64,000 nt of DNA from RDYZ01 sp964518905 (lineage in GTDB: Bacteria; Cyanobacteriota; Cyanobacteriia; Cyanobacteriales; Geitlerinemataceae). How positions within the stretch are numbered: the first letter of the stretch is position 1; the number at the start of each line of letters is the position of its first letter. The position numbers and the translations under genes are program-made. Shown here one piece after another: positions 8,701-17,866 of the stretch. The stretch spans positions 1-64,000 of the forward strand of contig CAZFJL010000012.1 in NCBI GenBank assembly GCA_964518905.1, in the 5' to 3' direction. The notes under the pieces were generated by a model. It was not told the origin of the DNA, ran no database searches, and saw only the letters and a list, made by a program, of their open reading frames with translations.

Positions 8701-9218
8701 AACTGACCGCGCAGTAGTTCGGCGTACTTACGCGCGAGTTCGTCTTCTGGGTTGAGGCGATAGGCTTCCTCAAAGGCCGCAACGGAGGGTTCATATTGAT
8801 GCAACTTCGCCAGTACAACGCCGACGTTGTACCAAATATTGGCATCATTCGGCGTCAGGGCGATCGCCTGGTTGAGCGCGGTTAATGCATCTTCATAGCG
8901 GCCAAGCTGTTCGAGCACCGCGCCGAGGTTATCCCAGGCGATCGCAAAATCCGGCTCCAGTGTCGTCGCCTGCTCACAGGCGCTTAACGCTTCCTCGGGT
9001 GCAGCATTGGCACACTGCTCAAAGTAGCGCTCAAACTGATTGGTATCGGAGATCGGGGACAGCCAAGTCGTGGCGGCTTTGAGGGATGAGAGTGTCGCCC
9101 GGTTGGTAACTGACGTAGGATTCGTCGAGCCGGAGGGGGCCGCAAGGGAAGGTGTAGCGATTCCCGTCGCGATCGAGAGTGCAGCAAAGACGGCGGTGAG
9201 TGACTGGAGCGAGCGCAT
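8691..9218 (-). CDS. Secreted or lipid-facing TPR-repeat protein
   Basis: A 175-residue protein with an N-terminal signal peptide (hydrophobic core TAVFAALSIATGIATPSLA, cleavage likely after SLA-A). Three tetratricopeptide repeats follow, visible as AWDNLGAVLEQLGRYEDAL, NIWYNVGVVLAKLHQYEPS and the preceding half repeat with ALSACEQATTLEPD. TPRs are protein-binding scaffolds; the location is periplasm or thylakoid lumen. A TTG two codons further upstream is possible, but the ATG at 9218 is preferred. Partner unknown. Confidence 0.8.
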   Translation of the reverse strand: MRSLQSLTAVFAALSIATGIATPSLAAPSGSTNPTSVTNRATLSSLKAATTWLSPISDTNQFERYFEQCANAAPEEALSACEQATTLEPDFAIAWDNLGAVLEQLGRYEDALTALNQAIALTPNDANIWYNVGVVLAKLHQYEPSVAAFEEAYRLNPEDELARKYAELLRGQFGN

Positions 9219-9503
9219 AAGCAAGTCAAACTCGTGAGAGGTTACAGATTGTGTCTATTGAAGCATACGCTTGACAAACGTCCATTTCAGCGCACCTGAT
9301 CGGTATCGATTTTAAAAGACTGAATTTTAGGTCGGGCTTAAATTGAATCGGATTCGCCGCCCTAGAAGGACAGGGCTTTAGACCCGTTTTTTTGGTAGGA
9401 TGATGTGCGCTCGATCGCCGTTTGGCTTGTGCTTTTATTTTTTGGCTTGTCACTCGATTAGCGAATCGACACACACGATCGTGAGGGATAACGAGAGCGA
9501 ACC

Positions 9504-12500
9504 GTGGCCGAAGAAAAACGCTATTCAGACACTGTCAACTTGCCCGAAACTGGGTTTTCCATGCGCGCTAACGCCGTCGTGCGCGAACCGGAACTTCAGC
9601 AATTTTGGGCAGACAATGCCATTTACGAGACCCAAGCCGAAGGCAGCGGCGAACCCTTCGTGCTGCACGATGGGCCGCCCTATGCCAATGGTGCGCTGCA
9701 TATTGGCCACGCCCTCAATAAAATTCTCAAAGACGTTATTAACCGCTACCAGATCCTTCAGGGTCGGAAAGTGCGTTACGTACCGGGCTGGGACTGCCAC
9801 GGTCTGCCGATCGAGCTGAAAGTGCTACAGAGCATGAAATCGAGCGAGCGTCAGCAACTCACGCCGCTAACCCTACGCGCGAAAGCCGCCGAATTTGCCC
9901 TCAAAACCGTCGATGAACAGCGCGAAAGTTTCAAGCGCTACGGGGTTTGGGGAGATTGGGATAATCCCTATCTGACGCTGACGCCCGAATATGAAGCCGC
10001 TCAGATCGGCGTCTTCGGGGAAATGGTCACCAAAGGCCATATCTATCGCGGGCGTAAACCCGTCCACTGGAGCCCGAGTTCGCGTACAGCATTGGCTGAA
10101 GCCGAGCTGGAATATCCTGAAGGTCACGTTTCGCCCAGTATCTACACGGCGTTTCAGCTCACGAGCCTGTCGGAGAAGGCCGTCAATATTTTGGGAGATT
10201 ACGTCCCTGATTTGTGGGTGGCGATCTGGACAACGACGCCGTGGACGATCCCGGCGAATTTGGCCGTGAGCGTTAACCCTGAACTCACCTATGCCGTCGT
10301 CGAAACTGAGCTGGAATTTGATGCGGCTGCCGGTAAGTTTTTGATCGTCGCCGCTGATGCGATTCCGCGTCTGGAAGCGACGTTTAAGACGAAATTGACG
10401 GTACTCGATACGATTAAGGGCGAGCGCCTCGAACACTGTAAGTACAAACATCCGCTATACGATCGCGAAAGTGAAGTTGTGATCGGCGGCGATTATGTCA
10501 CCACCGATTCGGGTACGGGCTTAGTCCACACGGCTCCGGGTCACGGTCAGGATGACTACATCGTTGGTCAGCGTTACGGCTTGCCGATTTTGTCGCCCGT
10601 GGATGCCGCCGGACGCCTGACCGAAGAAGCGGGCGAAGCCTTTGCCGGGTTAAACGTCCTCACCGACGCCAACGACAAAATCATCGAAGCGCTGGAAACG
10701 AGCCAATCGCTGCTGGCTCGCGAACCCTACGAACACAAATATCCCTACGATTGGCGGACGAAAAAACCGACGATTTTTCGCGCGACGGATCAATGGTTTG
10801 CTTCGGTGGAAGGGTTCCGTGATGCGGCGTTAAGCGCGATCGCGGATGTGACCTGGATTCCGGCCAAGGGCGAAAATCGGATCGCGGCGATGGTCGGCGA
10901 TCGCTCGGATTGGTGCATTTCGCGTCAGCGATCGTGGGGTGTGCCGATTCCGGTGTTTTACGACAAAGAGACCGGCGAGCCGCTGATGAACGCTGAGACG
11001 ATCGGCCATATCCAAGGCGTCGTCGCAGAACACGGCTCGAATGCCTGGTGGGAGCTGTCGGTGGCGGATTTACTGCCCGACGCGCTCAAGTCGGAGGCCG
11101 ATCGCTACGAAAAAGGCCAGGACACGATGGATGTCTGGTTTGATTCGGGTTCATCCTGGGCAGCGGTGGCTCGTGAACGTGGCCTCGGCTATCCCGTGGA
11201 TCTCTATCTCGAAGGCTCCGACCAACACCGGGGCTGGTTCCAATCAAGCCTGCTCACCAGCGTCGCCAGCGAAGGCCATGCGCCTTATAAAACAGTCCTC
11301 ACCCACGGGTTTGTCCTGGATGAAAAAGGCCGCAAGATGAGCAAGTCGATCGGCAATGTGGTCGATCCGGCGATCGTGATCGAGGGGGGCAACAACAAAA
11401 AGCAAGAGCCGCCCTACGGTGCAGATGTGCTGCGTCTCTGGGTGTCGTCGGTGGATTATTCCTCCGATGTTCCCCTCGGTCAAACCATCCTCAAGCAGAT
11501 GTCGGATGTCTATCGCAAGATTCGCAACACATCGCGCTTCCTGCTCGGCAACATCAACGACTTCAACCCGGTTACTGATACCGTCGCCTACGAAGACCTG
11601 CCCGAACTCGATCGCTACATGCTCCATCGCACCTGCGAAGTGATGGACGAAATCACCGACGCCTTCGAGAGCTATCAGTTTTTCCGCTTTTTCCAAACGG
11701 TGCAAAATTTCTGCGTCGTTGATCTGTCTAACTTCTATCTCGATATCGCCAAAGATCGGCTCTACATCAGCACCCCCGACGCGCCCCGTCGCCGGAGCTG
11801 CCAAACCGTGATCGCCACGATCGTCGAAAGTCTCGCACGGGCGATCGCGCCAGTTCTTTGCCACATGGCCGAGGATATTTGGCAAAATCTGCCCTATGAA
11901 ACCGGGTTTGATTCGGTCTTTCAGGCGGGCTGGATGTCGCGCCCGGATGAGTGGCGCGATGAGGCGCTAGCGGCGTCCTGGGCGAAAAAGCGCGAATATC
12001 GCACGGTGGTCAATAAGGTGATGGAGCAGGCTCGCGCCGAGAAGAAAATCGGCTCGTCGCTGGATGCGAAGGTCTTGCTGTATGTGGAGGATGAGGCAGC
12101 GCGTGCGGCGTTAGCGGCGATGAATCCGCAGTGGGAGGCGATCGAGTCCGAGATTGTCGATTCTGAGCCCGCCTCAACGGTGTCGGCTGAACCCGCGATC
12201 GAGGCGTCCTCAGAACCTAAGCCTGAGCCCGAACCGGTCGCAGTTTCTGAGCCTGAACCCGAGCCTGAACCGGTCGCAGTTTCTGAGCCTGAACCCGAGC
12301 CTAAGCCCGAACCGGAGACAGTCGCGCTTGCGTTTACTCCCGTCACTCCGACTCAAAAAGCAAGCAGCGATCGCCCCGACCTCCCCGACCTCGAAAACCT
12401 GACCCCCCAGACGATCGCCCAGCTCATCATCGATGCGCCCGGTTTCCTCGTGTGGGCCTGGAGCCGATCGCAGAAAGTGGCGATCAACCTCGGGATCATC

Positions 12501-13175
12501 TTCGCTATTTTTGTCATTCTGCACATTTGCAGCGATTTGCTCGGCGCGGTGAATGGTCTATTTATCTTGCCGACCGCTTTGTCGTTTATCGGTGTGAGCT
12601 ACAGCGGCTGGTTTATCTATAAAAAGTGGCTGTTTGCCCGCGATCGTCGCCGCACGATCGAGCAATTTAACGATTACAAAACCCGCTTATTGGGAAATTC
12701 TCAAACGATCTTAACGTCGGCCAGCGAGCCGATCGCGGCGTTACCAAAGGCCGAGGAACCCGCTGTTACGGAGTTGATCCCAGAACCGGAACTCGTTACC
12801 GAACCTGAACCGATCGCTGAACTGGCGATCGAGCCTGAATCACCTGCGATCCAAACCGCAGAGCCGATCATCAAAACGACTCCCGAGCCTGACACCTCGC
12901 CCGAGCCGATCTCGACCCAGTTCGCCTCAACGGGGAACGGCGTCGATGAGCTGCGTTACCTGTTCATCTGTTCGCAGGTTGAACTGGTCACCACGCCCGA
13001 GGCGATTTCTGCATCGGATTACAGCGAAATCACCGAAACCTGTGGCGTGGCGATCGTCGCGGCTAATGGTGAAAAATGCGAACGCTGCTGGAACTACTCT
13101 GATAAAGTCGGCATGAATCACGAGCATTCCACCCTGTGTGAACGCTGCGTTCCCGCCATCAATGGTCACTTCTAA
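9504..13175 (+). CDS. ileS: Isoleucyl-tRNA synthetase with inserted CAAD membrane domain
   Basis: It charges tRNA-Ile. The class I motifs are HIGH (near 66) and KMSKS (near 611), and the C-terminal zinc site CERCWNYSD...CERC starts near 1192. At 1223 residues it is about 260 longer than a usual IleRS. The extra part, about 895-1155, lies between the anticodon-binding region and the zinc tail. It comprises a Pro/Glu-rich repeat (EPEPEPVAVS units), then a domain from about 967 to 1060 with two hydrophobic helices (INLGIIFAIFVILHICSDLL, then LPTALSFIGVSYSGWFIYKK), then another acidic linker. This matches the CAAD domain known in some cyanobacterial synthetases, which anchors them to thylakoid membranes. 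The GTG start at 9504 is taken. Confidence 0.95.
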   Translation: MAEEKRYSDTVNLPETGFSMRANAVVREPELQQFWADNAIYETQAEGSGEPFVLHDGPPYANGALHIGHALNKILKDVINRYQILQGRKVRYVPGWDCHGLPIELKVLQSMKSSERQQLTPLTLRAKAAEFALKTVDEQRESFKRYGVWGDWDNPYLTLTPEYEAAQIGVFGEMVTKGHIYRGRKPVHWSPSSRTALAEAELEYPEGHVSPSIYTAFQLTSLSEKAVNILGDYVPDLWVAIWTTTPWTIPANLAVSVNPELTYAVVETELEFDAAAGKFLIVAADAIPRLEATFKTKLTVLDTIKGERLEHCKYKHPLYDRESEVVIGGDYVTTDSGTGLVHTAPGHGQDDYIVGQRYGLPILSPVDAAGRLTEEAGEAFAGLNVLTDANDKIIEALETSQSLLAREPYEHKYPYDWRTKKPTIFRATDQWFASVEGFRDAALSAIADVTWIPAKGENRIAAMVGDRSDWCISRQRSWGVPIPVFYDKETGEPLMNAETIGHIQGVVAEHGSNAWWELSVADLLPDALKSEADRYEKGQDTMDVWFDSGSSWAAVARERGLGYPVDLYLEGSDQHRGWFQSSLLTSVASEGHAPYKTVLTHGFVLDEKGRKMSKSIGNVVDPAIVIEGGNNKKQEPPYGADVLRLWVSSVDYSSDVPLGQTILKQMSDVYRKIRNTSRFLLGNINDFNPVTDTVAYEDLPELDRYMLHRTCEVMDEITDAFESYQFFRFFQTVQNFCVVDLSNFYLDIAKDRLYISTPDAPRRRSCQTVIATIVESLARAIAPVLCHMAEDIWQNLPYETGFDSVFQAGWMSRPDEWRDEALAASWAKKREYRTVVNKVMEQARAEKKIGSSLDAKVLLYVEDEAARAALAAMNPQWEAIESEIVDSEPASTVSAEPAIEASSEPKPEPEPVAVSEPEPEPEPVAVSEPEPEPKPEPETVALAFTPVTPTQKASSDRPDLPDLENLTPQTIAQLIIDAPGFLVWAWSRSQKVAINLGIIFAIFVILHICSDLLGAVNGLFILPTALSFIGVSYSGWFIYKKWLFARDRRRTIEQFNDYKTRLLGNSQTILTSASEPIAALPKAEEPAVTELIPEPELVTEPEPIAELAIEPESPAIQTAEPIIKTTPEPDTSPEPISTQFASTGNGVDELRYLFICSQVELVTTPEAISASDYSEITETCGVAIVAANGEKCERCWNYSDKVGMNHEHSTLCERCVPAINGHF

Positions 13176-13184
13176 CTGGACAGT

Positions 13185-13219
13185 TGTTGAGCGTCGCTAT
13201 TGACACGCGACTCTCAACA
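13185..13219. repeat. Inverted repeat after ileS
   Basis: TGTTGAG-C-GTCGC at 13185-13197 pairs with GCGAC-T-CTCAACA at 13207-13219 around a nine-base loop. It begins about ten bases after the ileS stop. There is no T-run, so intrinsic termination is uncertain; it may instead be an RNA 3'-end-stabilising hairpin. Confidence 0.5.
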
Positions 13220-13368
13220 GCCGTTCTAGCGGTAAGTCTTAGCACCGCGTTGTCACCATCAAAACGCTAAGATTTGGAATGTGCGAGACCGTCATCGCGC
13301 GAACTGGTCTTAAAATTTCCTTGCTTTCGTTCACGTCAACTCGATTACCGCTCGACCCGAACTTACCT

Positions 13369-14931
13369 ATGGATGTTGCAAATCTCGCTTCCCAGCTAAA
13401 TGCCGGGACGATCTGGCCGGAGGGGATCGTCATCATCACGCTGCTAGCTGTCCTCGTCACCGACCTGATCGCCGGTCGTAAATCCGTGCCTTGGACGCCC
13501 TACATCGCGATCGCCGGTTTGCTCGCAAGCATCGCCGCGATCGTCGTGCAATGGCAGGCCGCAGGCGACGCGATCGGCTTCCTCGGCGCGTTTAACAGCG
13601 ACCCGATCGGCCTCGTCTTTCGGGGCATCATCGCTATCTCCACCGTGACGACGATCCTGATGTCGATCCGCTACGTGGAACAAAGCGGCACGTCCCTCGC
13701 GGAATTTCTCGCCATTTTGCTCTCCGCAACCCTGGGCGCGATGTTCCTGTCGAGCGCGAACGACCTAGTAACGATTTTCGTCTCGCTCGAAATGCTCAGT
13801 ATCTCGTCCTATCTGCTGACGGGCTACATGAAGCGCGATTCGCGATCGAACGAAGCTGCGCTGAAATATTTGTTGATCGGCGCGTCCAGTTCGGCGGTGT
13901 TTCTCTACGGCGTCTCGCTGCTCTACGGTTTGTCCGGCGGCGAAGTCCAGCTCGATAAAATTGCCGCAGCCCTCGTAGACAGCGAAGCCTCCCTCGGATT
14001 GGCGCTCGCCCTTGTCTTCACAATCACCGGCATCGCCTTCAAAATCTCCGCCGTCCCGTTCCACCAGTGGACTCCGGACGTTTACGAAGGATCGCCTACA
14101 CCCGTGGTTGCGTTTCTGTCCGTTGGCTCGAAAGCAGCGGGCTTTGCCCTGGCGATTCGCCTGCTCGTGACCGCGTTCTACAGCGTTAGCGACGAATGGC
14201 ACTTTGTTTTCACCGCGCTTGCTGTCCTTAGTATGCTGCTCGGTAACGTCGTCGCCCTGGCGCAAACGAGCATGAAGCGGATGCTTGCTTACTCCTCGAT
14301 CGCCCAGGCCGGTTTCGTCATCATCGGTCTGCTTGCCGGAACGACTGACGGTTATTCCAGCATGGTGTTTTACCTGCTGATTTACCTGTTTATGAACCTC
14401 GGCGGTTTCACCTGCGTGATTCTCTTCTCGCTGCGTACGGGAACCGATCGCATTAGCGAATACGCCGGTCTTTACCAAAAAGATCCGCTAATCACCCTGG
14501 GTCTGAGCCTGTGTCTACTCTCGCTCGGTGGTATTCCGCCGCTGGCTGGCTTCTTCGGCAAGATCTACCTCTTCTGGGCGGGCTGGCAAGCGAACCTGTA
14601 CGGCTTGGTGATTCTTGGCTTGGTGACGAGCGTGGTCTCGATTTACTATTACATTCGCGTGGTGCGGATGATGGTGGTCAAAGAGCCGCACGAAATGTCT
14701 GAAGCTGTGAAGAATTACCCGGATGTGAGCTGGGATTTGCGCGGGATGCGTCCGCTCCAGGTCGGTCTCGTCCTGTCGGTTGTGGCGACCTCTCTGGCGG
14801 GGATCTTATCGAATCCGCTGTTTACGATCGCTAACAATGCCGTCATCAACTCGCCGATTTTACAATCGAGCTTAGAGACTAAAGCCACTGTCGCGACGAT
14901 CGTCCCCACGATCGACATTGAGGCACGTTAG
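13369..14931 (+). CDS. ndhB: NAD(P)H-quinone oxidoreductase subunit 2 (NdhB)
   Basis: A proton-pumping antiporter-like subunit of NDH-1, used in respiration, cyclic electron flow and CO2 uptake on thylakoid membranes. The 520-residue protein starts with MDVANLASQLNAGTIWPEG, the usual beginning of cyanobacterial NdhB. The upstream in-frame codons back to 13279 are therefore rejected. About 14 hydrophobic helices are visible. Conserved features include the EMLSISSYLLTGY segment with its functional Glu, the lysine in EAALKYLLIGA, and FKISAVPFHQWTPDVYEGSP. A strong terminator follows at 14981-15020. No other ndh gene is adjacent, as is common for ndhB. Confidence 0.97.
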   Translation: MDVANLASQLNAGTIWPEGIVIITLLAVLVTDLIAGRKSVPWTPYIAIAGLLASIAAIVVQWQAAGDAIGFLGAFNSDPIGLVFRGIIAISTVTTILMSIRYVEQSGTSLAEFLAILLSATLGAMFLSSANDLVTIFVSLEMLSISSYLLTGYMKRDSRSNEAALKYLLIGASSSAVFLYGVSLLYGLSGGEVQLDKIAAALVDSEASLGLALALVFTITGIAFKISAVPFHQWTPDVYEGSPTPVVAFLSVGSKAAGFALAIRLLVTAFYSVSDEWHFVFTALAVLSMLLGNVVALAQTSMKRMLAYSSIAQAGFVIIGLLAGTTDGYSSMVFYLLIYLFMNLGGFTCVILFSLRTGTDRISEYAGLYQKDPLITLGLSLCLLSLGGIPPLAGFFGKIYLFWAGWQANLYGLVILGLVTSVVSIYYYIRVVRMMVVKEPHEMSEAVKNYPDVSWDLRGMRPLQVGLVLSVVATSLAGILSNPLFTIANNAVINSPILQSSLETKATVATIVPTIDIEAR

Positions 14932-14980
14932 AGGCACGTTAGCACCCAGAGACGAACGATTCTCTAACCGCTCTAACCGC

Positions 14981-15020
14981 AAGCCCTCCCCTGAAAACAT
15001 TAGGGGAGGGCTTCTGTTTG
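14981..15020 (+). terminator. Rho-independent terminator of ndhB
   Basis: A perfect 12-bp stem, AAGCCCTCCCCT (14981-14992) with AGGGGAGGGCTT (15002-15013), closes a nine-base loop and is followed by CTGTTTG. It lies 50 bases beyond the ndhB stop. Confidence 0.85.
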
Positions 15021-15112
15021 TCCGTTGCTAATTCTCGAATAAACGATCGGCGAGATCGTTTATCAAATCTCCTTGGGTTGAACTACTGCCAATTATCTCA
15101 GCCTAAGCTTTG

Positions 15113-17257
15113 TTAGTCGGGCGATACATCTGGAAGATCACCAGAAATACCCGAAGGCGTATGTTGTGAGTATTTCTCCCCTTTATCAGCTAACAGCTTC
15201 GCACCTGCGTCTGACACTCGATCGAGACGAATAGTCTGGACGGGAGACAATAGCTGTATTCCTGCCTCTGGCAAACGCTTCTGTAGCGCCTTGAGTAGAT
15301 CCACATAGACCGACCAATATGCATCAGGGGGACACCACGCCTTGAGCCCTAATGACAGGTGAGTATCGTAGTAAGGGTCCCAAGGGAAAATACTTGGTGC
15401 CGGTGTTTCAAGCGTCTGTGGATGAGATTTGACAATATCAAACCAGAGCTCTTGAACCTTATCTATATCCTGCGCAAAGCTGACCTTGATTGAGAATCCT
15501 ATTTTTCGTTTTTCTGAATCATGAGTAAAGTTAATAATTTCTCCAGACCAAACTGTATTGTTGGGGAGAGTAATGAGATTCCCGTCAAAATCTTTGACGA
15601 TCGTGTTAGCCAGCGTGATCGAATCAACGTAAGACCAGTACCCGGCAATTCTTACCTCATCTCCAACATCAAAGGGCTTGGTGATGAGCAACATCATTCC
15701 GCTCGCAAAGTTGCCAAGGTTACTTTGCAGTGCGAAAGCGATGATGAAACTCAAACCACCGACGAGCGCAAAAACCGGGCCGAGACTCACCCCGAGAGAC
15801 GTCAGAGCTACCAGAGACCCCGCGATTATAACGCCGCGTTCTACCGTCACCACAGCAAAATCGCGGAACAGCGAGGAAGTATTGCCAAATCGGGCGAGTG
15901 TGACCTTAGTTAGGAATGCGAGAAAACGTGCGACAACGACAGAAGCCACAAAGATGCCAAGGAAGACTCCAAATTTTATTCCCCAACGAATGCCACCCTC
16001 TTCCGATTTAAGCCAACTGACTAGCCGGACACCCAATCCCTCTGTATCGGTTACGTCCATATCAATCGCCGTAACGGCGCTGATATATTGTCGATAAGAA
16101 CTCGTGTCTCCCCCTTTACTATCTAATGCATCGAGCACAGCATTGAGGCGTTCAACGAGTCCTGCTTGGTCAACTTGAAGTTCAGTTACCTTTACGACAA
16201 GCTGGTTTTTCGCTTCTGCTCCCGCTTCAGCAGTTTCTTCTAGTTGTTCGGCAACGACCTCTAACTGATTTGAAGCATCATCCGCTTGTTCACCACTCGG
16301 TTCATCTTGAGCAGTAGATTCTGGCAGATCTTCTGTTGCGGCATTGAGGTCAGACTGGAGATTTTCGAGAGTACCCTCCTCGGGTTTTTCTTCTATCTCC
16401 GTCGTTGACAACCCTGCATTGGAGACTTCACGAGCAACCTGGATAACGGAAGATTGAGCCCGATCGACCGCTGTAGAAAGCTCCTGGAACTCGGGAGACT
16501 CTGGAACGGCTGCACTGGCCTCTTCTTGTGCGGTCTCAAAAGAGAGGATAGCCGCCTCTAAAGCATCAATCTTTTCAGTCGCTGAGTTGTATGGATCGGA
16601 ACCGGCAGTGAGTTCATCTCGGCTGGCTTTGGCTTCCTCTAGGATGTTCTGAGCGACTGCAACCTCGCGAACCCCAACAGCATCTTCCCGAGCATCTTTG
16701 AGCAGCTCATCTTGTTCTAAATCCTGCTCTAGCCCAACCGCTTCTTCAACCGTAGCTTCAGCATCTTGCAAGTTTTGCTTGGCTTCTTCTAGTAGCAGAG
16801 CCGCCTGCTCATGCTCTTCCGTTCCTGGCGTCAAACCAGCAAGGGCGGTCTCGGCATCTGTAAACGCTTGTTGCGCATCAAGTAGAGCCTTAGATGCTTC
16901 TTGCCCAGCATCAATGACTCGATTTTCACGTTTGATAACAAGCTCTGCCAAAGAGATTTCTTGAACCTTGTTTTTCAAGATTAAGAACCAAGCCGCAGAT
17001 TCGACTTGTAGCTCTTCCAAGGTCATTGGTTTGAGCAACAAATTTAGCTGATCGACTGGAATTTCTAGATCGTCAACCGTTGTCGCTGTGGCGGGATCGA
17101 CATCACCGACGATCGTCGATTCGATCGTCAGTACCGACTCTTCTTCCCCGCCCTCTGTTGCTTCCTGGGAAAAAACTGGGTAGCTAATGGTAGAAAATAG
17201 CGAGAGTAGCGCCGTAGCAATAAGCGCTCTGAATTTTGTTCTCTTTCTTTTTCTCAT
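15113..17257 (-). CDS. Large MscS-family mechanosensitive channel with coiled-coil ectodomain
   Basis: A 714-residue protein. An N-terminal signal peptide (about 7-30) precedes an acidic, Ala/Glu/Gln-rich helical region (about 90-410) that is predicted coiled coil and probably periplasmic. Near 425-530 come the membrane helices (KFGVFLGIFVASVVVARF and VIIAGSLVALTSLGV), then the MscS pore helix and hallmark FALQSNLGNFASGMMLLITKPF. The beta domain follows, with VGDEVRIAG, LPNNTVWSG and the C-terminal alpha/beta part. It probably acts as an osmotic safety valve or ion-conducting channel; gating by the ectodomain is inference. A second, unrelated-length MscS gene lies at 61304. Confidence 0.9.
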   Translation of the reverse strand: MRKRKRTKFRALIATALLSLFSTISYPVFSQEATEGGEEESVLTIESTIVGDVDPATATTVDDLEIPVDQLNLLLKPMTLEELQVESAAWFLILKNKVQEISLAELVIKRENRVIDAGQEASKALLDAQQAFTDAETALAGLTPGTEEHEQAALLLEEAKQNLQDAEATVEEAVGLEQDLEQDELLKDAREDAVGVREVAVAQNILEEAKASRDELTAGSDPYNSATEKIDALEAAILSFETAQEEASAAVPESPEFQELSTAVDRAQSSVIQVAREVSNAGLSTTEIEEKPEEGTLENLQSDLNAATEDLPESTAQDEPSGEQADDASNQLEVVAEQLEETAEAGAEAKNQLVVKVTELQVDQAGLVERLNAVLDALDSKGGDTSSYRQYISAVTAIDMDVTDTEGLGVRLVSWLKSEEGGIRWGIKFGVFLGIFVASVVVARFLAFLTKVTLARFGNTSSLFRDFAVVTVERGVIIAGSLVALTSLGVSLGPVFALVGGLSFIIAFALQSNLGNFASGMMLLITKPFDVGDEVRIAGYWSYVDSITLANTIVKDFDGNLITLPNNTVWSGEIINFTHDSEKRKIGFSIKVSFAQDIDKVQELWFDIVKSHPQTLETPAPSIFPWDPYYDTHLSLGLKAWCPPDAYWSVYVDLLKALQKRLPEAGIQLLSPVQTIRLDRVSDAGAKLLADKGEKYSQHTPSGISGDLPDVSPD

Positions 17258-17866
17258 CGTCGGACTTAATAAAAATGAAATGTCTCTTGAGTCTTTTTCA
17301 GAATGGTCGTAAACGACCTAGAAATCTGGGAAGTTATTCGACCAGAAAACTTAGATGATTATGTTTCTTTAATAGATGTTTTACCTCACAATCAAAAAAA
17401 CATAGCCATAACGTTTTCTGAGCCTAATTTTTTGGCCGCAGATAACTTTAAGACTGATGCTCCCACAAACCAAAAGATCTTTCTCTGTTGTGAGCTAATG
17501 AAATATTAGTTCACAATATATGAGGAAAAGCCTTGTTAGATTGAGTTGGAATAGCACGCGAAGCCTAACACTTTGCCCTTCATTCCGCAAGACTTTCTGT
17601 GAACAGAAACTATCGGCGTCTTAAACAATCGTCAGCAAAAGCATCTTTCTATTTATGTCTATATACGTAAAGCTAATGCTCTTCAAGAAATTCTAATTTG
17701 TCGCTTTGAGGGAGGTTTTTGTCTGATTTGCCCCAATCTGACCCAGATGTGACCCCGATCGCCTCCTTTAATCATCACCCGTGCGACCATACCCCGCAGT
17801 TCGTCACGCACTGTTATTGATCAGTGATTTATTGATCATGGATTGTTATTCATCAGGGAGTCGCTT
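17258..17866. other. Divergent intergenic region, AT-rich
   Basis: A gap of about 600 bases between the divergently oriented MscS and comM genes, AT-rich in its left half. A 68-residue frame at 17303-17509 (+) has no ribosome site and no family resemblance and is not called. The region must contain both promoters; I cannot assign them with confidence. Confidence 0.45.

Noticed and set aside
13279..13368. Upstream extension of ndhB
   Set aside because: The family start (MDVANLASQLNAG) is at 13369, and the upstream codons have no homologous counterpart.
17303..17509. Possible 68-residue gene between the MscS and comM genes
   Set aside because: No ribosome site and no recognisable motif. The region is a divergent promoter area.
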